Shown here: positions 58,101 to 64,000 of the stretch, piece after piece
Layout: every line of letters starts with the position of its first letter
How positions within the stretch are numbered: the first letter of the stretch is position 1
Assembly: GCA_022790615.1 (NCBI GenBank)
Contig: JAAVXK010000012.1
Coordinates: forward strand, 19,359-83,358
From: Lachnospiraceae bacterium
Lineage (GTDB): Bacteria > Bacillota > Clostridia > Lachnospirales > Lachnospiraceae
DNA: 64,000 bases
Direction: 5' to 3'
Program-made: the position numbers and the translations under genes
Notes under the pieces: generated by a model
Databases searched by the model: none
The model's input: only the letters and a program-made list of their open reading frames with translations
Told to the model about the DNA's origin: nothing

Positions 58101-58128
58101 CCCTATATTTTTCACCCTATATTTTTCC
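58101..58128. repeat. 14-bp tandem direct repeat
   Basis: CCCTATATTTTTCA CCCTATATTTTTCC. Confidence 0.8.
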
Positions 58129-58274
58129 ATTCCGTCAAATATCTTATAAATTGACATATATTATTCTATGATATATAATTTTATAGTAACCGTATAGGAA
58201 AATTTGTTTCCTGTTTGGCACGCGTCAGGGCAGAATGAATGCTTTGGCCTTATTTTAAAGAGGGGGAAATTAAG

Positions 58275-59831
58275 ATGAGTGAGGACAATAACTTTAACAG
58301 TGAAAATGTTGCCGGTAATGAGAAGTCTGTGGATAATAATATAGTTACCCAGAGCGAAAACATTGCGGGCAATGAAGCGTTTTCTACAACGAACTATGCA
58401 GCAGGCTCATTTGGCAATGCAGCGGGTTCATTCAATGATGGTAACAAACCGAAGAGAAACATGAAGCCGGTTATTGCGGTAGTCGCAATGCTTGCCGTTA
58501 TTGCAATGGCCGCCGGCGTATTTTTATTTTCCAAAAGCGCGCTCGGAAAGAACGGGCATATTATCACAGCGTTGAGAAATACGTTTGCAGCAACAGTGGA
58601 AGAGGATGGTACAGCCAAACTGGATAAGCTTTTGGAGGCCGGCAAATGCGCCATTGACATGCAGCTATCGTTAGACGGCATTGAATTAGCCATAGCATGT
58701 GATATGGACCGGCCGCAGAAGCAGATGTCTTTGAGCGGCAGCTGGTCAGATGGAAGCACAAATATGAGTGCGATTGCTACGATTGATGACACATATTTCA
58801 AATGCTCAATTCCTGAATATATTAACGGTGTATTCGAATACAATTTCACTGCGGAAAATACGGGTTATTTTGTTGATTTGATAACGCAGAGTACCGGTAT
58901 GGACATTGCGGAGTTCAATAAAATGTTTTCTGACTGCTTTAATATGACGCAGAGTCAGCAGAAATTTGGTGAAGACGAATATACAAAGATGCTTCTGGAT
59001 GATTTTAACGAGCTTGACTTTGAAAAGGTTGATGAAAAAGAGTTCCTTGTGGCGGGTGAAACTAAGGGATGCAAGGGATATAAGACAGTTATTACAAAAG
59101 ATATAGTTGGAAAATGGATTGATAACTATAAGGAACTAGAAATAGTGAATGCGGCAACTAGGAGTAACCTTGATATTATTAAAAGGAGCCTTGCTGATTT
59201 TGGCGAATGTATCGTTACCGTTTATATTGCTGACGAGAAAGTTGCGGCAATTGAAATGGAGGTTGAAAACGATGTATTGTCTGTTAAATTTGAGGGGAAA
59301 GAAAATCCTTTGTACAATATTGTTCTCTCAGCAACAGACAGCGGCGAGAATGAAGAAGTAAGGATTGATACCACAAAAGAAAACGGAGAAACAAAAATAG
59401 TTGTCACAGTAGCGGGAGAAGAATTAATAACAATGTCCTATAACAGTGAAACAGGAAAGTTTAGCGCAAACAGCGTTGACGAAATTTTCGTTTTTGAGGG
59501 AACCTATAAAATTGATGAAAACGGACTTGAACTTGTAATTGATAATCTATCGGTTGACGGTGAAAGTTTAAGCGGTATGTTCAAGATATCAGACGAAGTT
59601 TCAATAGAGACGATAGACGCAGCCCTTCCCGTATTAGATATAGGTAATGCGACGGAACAGCAACTTCAAACTTTCTTTATGAATAATATGAACATGCAGG
59701 CTCTGTATGGTTTAGATGGTCTGACAGATTCTGAGGATGATGATTATGATTATTATGATTATTATGATGACTATGATTTGGAAGGTTTGGACGAATATGA
59801 TTTGGAAGACTTGGAGGGTCTTGATATATAA
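58275..59831 (+). CDS. Membrane-anchored protein of unknown function with acidic Asp/Tyr-rich tail
   Basis: Single TM (VIAVVAMLAVIAMAAGVFLF), large C-terminal region, tail EDDDYDYYDYYDDYDLEGLDEYDLEDLEGLDI. Confidence 0.75.
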   Translation: MSEDNNFNSENVAGNEKSVDNNIVTQSENIAGNEAFSTTNYAAGSFGNAAGSFNDGNKPKRNMKPVIAVVAMLAVIAMAAGVFLFSKSALGKNGHIITALRNTFAATVEEDGTAKLDKLLEAGKCAIDMQLSLDGIELAIACDMDRPQKQMSLSGSWSDGSTNMSAIATIDDTYFKCSIPEYINGVFEYNFTAENTGYFVDLITQSTGMDIAEFNKMFSDCFNMTQSQQKFGEDEYTKMLLDDFNELDFEKVDEKEFLVAGETKGCKGYKTVITKDIVGKWIDNYKELEIVNAATRSNLDIIKRSLADFGECIVTVYIADEKVAAIEMEVENDVLSVKFEGKENPLYNIVLSATDSGENEEVRIDTTKENGETKIVVTVAGEELITMSYNSETGKFSANSVDEIFVFEGTYKIDENGLELVIDNLSVDGESLSGMFKISDEVSIETIDAALPVLDIGNATEQQLQTFFMNNMNMQALYGLDGLTDSEDDDYDYYDYYDDYDLEGLDEYDLEDLEGLDI

Positions 59832-59900
59832 GAATTATTAAGTACCTGCATGATAATATTGCACTATAAGTAATTTTATATCATTAATTAGAAGAAAAAG

Positions 59901-59937
59901 GGAGCTGCATCGTAAAAAATGCAGCTCCATATTTTTA
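59901..59937 (+). terminator. Rho-independent terminator
   Basis: GGAGCTGCAT ... ATGCAGCTCC followed by ATATTTTT. Confidence 0.85.
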
Positions 59938-59971
59938 ACTGAGAACCGAGGTGGAGAGTTAATTTAGAATA

Positions 59972-60292
59972 TTACGTTTTTACCGAATGGCAGAATTGCT
60001 GCGCGACATCAATTAGTATATCAAGACGTTCGGGACTCAGTGTTTTAGCGTAACAAAACAGTCTGCTTATCTTTTGGGGTTCATGAACTTCAGTATCAAA
60101 AAAATCTTTAGGAGTTACTTCAAGGTAATCGCATATAGAAATGAATTCGCCCATTGAGGGCAGTGATTTGCCAGAGGATATACTCTGTATGTAACTTTTG
60201 CTGTGACCGAGTTCAAGGCTCATTTTATTCTCAGACACATCTTTTTTAATTCGTAATTCCGTTATTCGTTCACGTATGAATGAATGATTCAT
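59972..60292 (-). CDS. XRE-family helix-turn-helix regulator
   Basis: RITELRIKKDVSENKMSLELGHSKSYIQSISSGKSLPSMGEFISICDYLEVTPKDFF. Confidence 0.9.
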   Translation of the reverse strand: MNHSFIRERITELRIKKDVSENKMSLELGHSKSYIQSISSGKSLPSMGEFISICDYLEVTPKDFFDTEVHEPQKISRLFCYAKTLSPERLDILIDVAQQFCHSVKT

Positions 60293-60403
60293 ATGTAATA
60301 CACCTCTCTAAACTAGTATACAATAATATGGGATAAAGGGTGGACGATTATACTATTGATTTTTGTTATAATGTACCGCTGTAATTTGTATATTATAATA
60401 AAT

Positions 60404-60514
60404 GGACATAATGTCCGTGGAATACGCGTATTTATTGTCGTAATGTGCAGGATATTGTTATTTCGCCTTTACAACATTATTCAAAAGTGATAAAATTAAT
60501 CATATTAATTTTAT
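60404..60514. promoter_or_regulatory. Three palindromes in the nifJ upstream region
   Basis: GGACATAATGTCC (60404-60416), AATACGCGTATT (60421-60432), ATAAAATTAAT-cat-ATTAATTTTAT (60490-60514). Confidence 0.6.
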
Positions 60515-60540
60515 AATAATTTAAGGAGGATATATTAAAA

Positions 60541-63500
60541 ATGGCTAGAAAGAAACAGTCAATGGATGGAAACCAGGCAGCCGCCCATGTAGCGTACGCC
60601 TATACGGAAGTTGCGGGCATCTATCCGATTACACCTTCGAGCCCGATGGCGGATTATGTTGATATGTGGTCAGCCAACGGATTGAAAAATATTTTTGGCA
60701 ATGAAGTAAAAGTTGTTGAGATGCAGTCGGAGGCAGGTGCAGCGGGAACTGTACACGGTTCTCTTGCAGCAGGCGCGCTCACCACGACATTTACGGCATC
60801 GCAGGGACTTCTTCTGATGATACCGAATATGTATAAAATTGCAGGTGAACAGTTGCCATGTGTATTTGATGTCTCGGCTCGTACGGTGTCCGCACAGTCA
60901 CTGAATATCTTTGGTGACCACAGCGATGTGTATGCATGCCGTCAGACCGGTTTTGCAATGATGTGTGAGACGAATCCGCAGGAGGTAATGGATTTAAGCC
61001 CGGTAGCCCATCTTGCAGCTATCGAGGGAAAAGTACCGTTCCTTAATTTCTTTGACGGATTCCGTACCTCACATGAGATTCAGAAGATAGAGACATGGGA
61101 TTATGAGGACCTTAAGGAAATGTGCAATATGGATGCGGTTAAAGCATTCCGTGAGCATGCGCTTAATCCTGAGAAACCTGCAATGCGCGGTTCCCATGAG
61201 AACGGTGATGTATTCTTCCAGCACCGCGAAGCATGTAACTCCGTTTACGATGCGCTTCCTGCAGTAGTTGAAAAGTATATGAAGAAGGTAAATGAAAAGC
61301 TTGGAACGGACTACGACCTTTTCAACTATTACGGAGCGCCTGACGCAGACCGCGTAATTGTGGCGATGGGTTCCATATGCGATGTTATTGAGGAGGTAGT
61401 TGACTATCTGACTGCAGCCGGTGAAAAGGTAGGACTTGTAAAGGTCCGCTTGTATCGTCCTTGGGTTTCTGACGCGCTTACAAAGGTTCTTCCTAAGACG
61501 GTTAAGAAGATGGCTGTGCTTGACAGGACGAAGGAGCCGGGCTCACTTGGCGAGCCGCTTTATCTTGATGTCGCTACTACTCTTCGTGAGGCAGGTCTTA
61601 ACGACATTGTGCTCACAGGCGGACGTTACGGACTCGGTTCAAAGGATACCCCTCCTTCATCAGTATTTGCGGTATATACTGAGCTTAAGAAGGAGAACAG
61701 CAAGCCGAGATTCACGATAGGAATAGAGGACGACGTTACGAACCTGAGTCTTCCTGAGGTTAAGCCGGCGCCGATTACATCAGCTCCGGGAACTGTTGAA
61801 TGTAAGTTCTGGGGACTTGGCGGAGACGGTACCGTTGGAGCTAACAAGAATTCCACAAAGATTATCGGCGACCACACAGACAAATATATTCAGGCATACT
61901 TCCAGTATGACTCGAAGAAGACGGGTGGTATCACAATCTCCCATCTCCGTTTTGGAGACAAGCCGATTAAGAGCCCTTATTACATTAATCAGGCTGATTT
62001 TGTTGCATGCCACAACCCATCCTATGTTATCAAGGGATACAAGATGGTACAGGATGTAAAGCCCGGCGGAATTTTTATGATTAACTGCCAGTGGTCGGAT
62101 GATGAGCTTGACAATTACATGCCTGCCGAGTCTAAGAAGTACATAGCTGAAAATAATATACAGCTTTATACAATCAATGCAATTGACAAGGCAATCGAGA
62201 TTGGTATGGGCAAGCGTACGAATACAATTCTCCAGTCGGCATTCTTCAAACTTGCAAATGTAATGCCTATTGACGATGCAATCGAGTTCATGAAAGCGGC
62301 AGCGAAGAAGTCATACGGTAAAAAGGGTGACGACGTTGTCAAGATGAACTGGAATGCAATTGACGCCGGTGTGGATGCGATACACAAAGTTGAGGTACCT
62401 GATTCGTGGAAGAACCCTGCTCCGGACGCACCTGCGGCTAAGCTTGAAGGTCTCAGCGAGGTGGTTAAGAATGTTGAGGAGCTGATGAATCCGATAGGAC
62501 TTATGGACGGCGACAGTCTTCCTGTATCAAAGTTTGTTGACTGTGCTGACGGACAGTTCCCTCTCGGCGCTTCGGCATACGAGAAGCGAGGAACGGCGGT
62601 TATGGTTCCTGTGTGGGATAATGAGAAATGTATCCAGTGTAACAACTGTGCATTCGTCTGCTCACATGCAACAATCCGTCCATACCTTCTCACAGATGAT
62701 GAGGTTGCGGCTGCTCCGTCAAATATCAAGGTTGCCGACGCAAAGAATCCTAAGGCAAAGGGATACAAGTTTACGATGAGCGTATCACCGCTTGACTGTA
62801 TGGGATGCGGCGAGTGCGTGACGGTTTGTCCGGATAAAGTACAGGCAATTAAGATGGTTCCGCAGGAATCACAGGCAAAGGAGCAGGCAGTATTCGATTA
62901 TCTCGTTGCCAATGTCAGCAAGAAGCCGTGTGCGGATGAAATGCCTGCTGTTATGGGTTCACAGTTCAACCAGCCGCTGCTTGAGTTCTCAGGAAGCTGT
63001 GCAGGCTGTGCGGAGACTTCCTACGCAAGACTTATTACACAGTTGTTCGGAGAGTCCATGTACATTTCAAATGCGACGGGATGTTCTTCTATTTGGGGCG
63101 GTCCTGCCGCTACATGCCCGTACACTGTCAACAAGGATTCATTAAAAGGACCTGCATGGGCGAATTCACTTTTCGAGGACAATGCAGAGCATGGATTCGG
63201 AATGTATCTCGGACAGAAGACGCTCCGTGACCAGCTTATAGCCAAACTGGAGGATGCCGCCGCATCAGACAAGGCGTCTGCAGAGTTTAAGTCTGCTGTT
63301 GCCAAGTTCCTCGAGACAAAGAATGATACTGTTGCAAACGCAAAAGCTACAGAGGAACTTGTTGCCGAGCTTGAGAAAGCATCTGCAGCAGGATGTCCGG
63401 AATCTGCGGAGATTCTTGATAAGAAGAATTACCTGTCCAAGAAGTCCGTATGGATATTCGGCGGTGACGGATGGGCATACGATATCGGATTTGGCGGTCT

Positions 63501-64000
63501 TGACCATGTTCTTGCATCCGGCGAGAATGTCAACGTATTTGTATTCGATACTGAAATGTATTCCAATACGGGCGGTCAGGCATCCAAGGCTTCCAATATC
63601 GGCGAGGTCTGCCAGTTTGCTGCGGCCGGTAAAGAGGTAGGCAAGAAGTCGCTGTCAGAGATTGCTATGAGCTATGGTTATGTATATGTCGCACAGATAG
63701 CGCTCGGAGCGAATCCAAATCAGGCTGTCAAGGCAATCAAAGAGGCTGAGGCGTACAACGGCCCGTCTCTCATAATCGGATATGCGCCTTGCGAGCTTCA
63801 CGGAGTCAAGGGCGGAATGAATCATTGTCAGGATGAAATGAAAGCGGCTGTTGAAGCAGGATATTGGAATCTGTTCTCATACAACCCGGCTCTCAAAGCA
63901 GAAGGAAAGAATCCGTTCACCCTCACTTCAAAAGAAGGAGATTATGGCAAGTATCAGGATTTCCTTAACAATGAGACACGTTATTCACGTCTTAAGAGAG
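60541..64000 (+). CDS. nifJ: Pyruvate:ferredoxin (flavodoxin) oxidoreductase, 3'-partial
   Basis: ATG after AAGGAGG; MARKKQSMDGNQAAAHVAYAYTEVAGIYPITPSSPMADYVD...; ferredoxin motifs CIQCNNCAFVCSHA and CMGCGECVTVCP; runs off the window so absent from the ORF track. Confidence 0.96.
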   Translation, partial: MARKKQSMDGNQAAAHVAYAYTEVAGIYPITPSSPMADYVDMWSANGLKNIFGNEVKVVEMQSEAGAAGTVHGSLAAGALTTTFTASQGLLLMIPNMYKIAGEQLPCVFDVSARTVSAQSLNIFGDHSDVYACRQTGFAMMCETNPQEVMDLSPVAHLAAIEGKVPFLNFFDGFRTSHEIQKIETWDYEDLKEMCNMDAVKAFREHALNPEKPAMRGSHENGDVFFQHREACNSVYDALPAVVEKYMKKVNEKLGTDYDLFNYYGAPDADRVIVAMGSICDVIEEVVDYLTAAGEKVGLVKVRLYRPWVSDALTKVLPKTVKKMAVLDRTKEPGSLGEPLYLDVATTLREAGLNDIVLTGGRYGLGSKDTPPSSVFAVYTELKKENSKPRFTIGIEDDVTNLSLPEVKPAPITSAPGTVECKFWGLGGDGTVGANKNSTKIIGDHTDKYIQAYFQYDSKKTGGITISHLRFGDKPIKSPYYINQADFVACHNPSYVIKGYKMVQDVKPGGIFMINCQWSDDELDNYMPAESKKYIAENNIQLYTINAIDKAIEIGMGKRTNTILQSAFFKLANVMPIDDAIEFMKAAAKKSYGKKGDDVVKMNWNAIDAGVDAIHKVEVPDSWKNPAPDAPAAKLEGLSEVVKNVEELMNPIGLMDGDSLPVSKFVDCADGQFPLGASAYEKRGTAVMVPVWDNEKCIQCNNCAFVCSHATIRPYLLTDDEVAAAPSNIKVADAKNPKAKGYKFTMSVSPLDCMGCGECVTVCPDKVQAIKMVPQESQAKEQAVFDYLVANVSKKPCADEMPAVMGSQFNQPLLEFSGSCAGCAETSYARLITQLFGESMYISNATGCSSIWGGPAATCPYTVNKDSLKGPAWANSLFEDNAEHGFGMYLGQKTLRDQLIAKLEDAAASDKASAEFKSAVAKFLETKNDTVANAKATEELVAELEKASAAGCPESAEILDKKNYLSKKSVWIFGGDGWAYDIGFGGLDHVLASGENVNVFVFDTEMYSNTGGQASKASNIGEVCQFAAAGKEVGKKSLSEIAMSYGYVYVAQIALGANPNQAVKAIKEAEAYNGPSLIIGYAPCELHGVKGGMNHCQDEMKAAVEAGYWNLFSYNPALKAEGKNPFTLTSKEGDYGKYQDFLNNETRYSRLKR

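Noticed and set aside
58101-58128. CRISPR or microsatellite
   Set aside because: Only two directly abutting copies
61520-63640. Numerous ORFs on both strands after 61.5 kb
   Set aside because: All lie inside the nifJ frame and have no recognisable family features
1-64000. tRNA or rRNA genes
   Set aside because: No cloverleaf-like or conserved rRNA stretches noticed by eye; a tRNAscan-SE/Infernal run would be decisive

Overview
A 64 kb chromosomal window, probably from an anaerobic, xylan-using Lachnospiraceae-like Firmicute (inferred from gene content; no rRNA or tRNA seen). Mostly conventional genes: a partial TPM-domain protein, AEC transporter, hybrid histidine kinase, amidase, two GH115 alpha-glucuronidase-like genes around an AraC regulator, bile salt hydrolase-like enzyme, GH2, two ABC exporters, the conserved ireB-ruvX-DUF1292-RNase J-MltG-like-OMT-U32 block, an FHA / degenerate PP2C-like / Ser-Thr kinase / solo sugar-binding lipoprotein cluster, K+-type membrane pyrophosphatase, a Vex/Vnc-like ABC + two-component system, and a 3'-truncated nifJ (PFOR) that the supplied ORF track omits because it runs off the window. 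The strongest candidate for an undescribed system is 19.5-23.1 kb: two tandem DUF2589-like proteins, a stand-alone protein resembling the glucosyltransferase domain of large clostridial toxins (TcdA/TcdB), a GH73-like glucosaminidase and a small orphan ORF, all same strand and without visible signal peptides, preceded by a lone tyrosine recombinase and a dense block of hairpins/repeats. Other points of interest: a repeated C-terminal module of GH115 proteins, a promoter with an overlapping 12-bp inverted repeat ahead of the kinase cluster, dispersed CAATCGCTTA-type inverted repeats, three palindromes ahead of nifJ, and frequent TTG starts.
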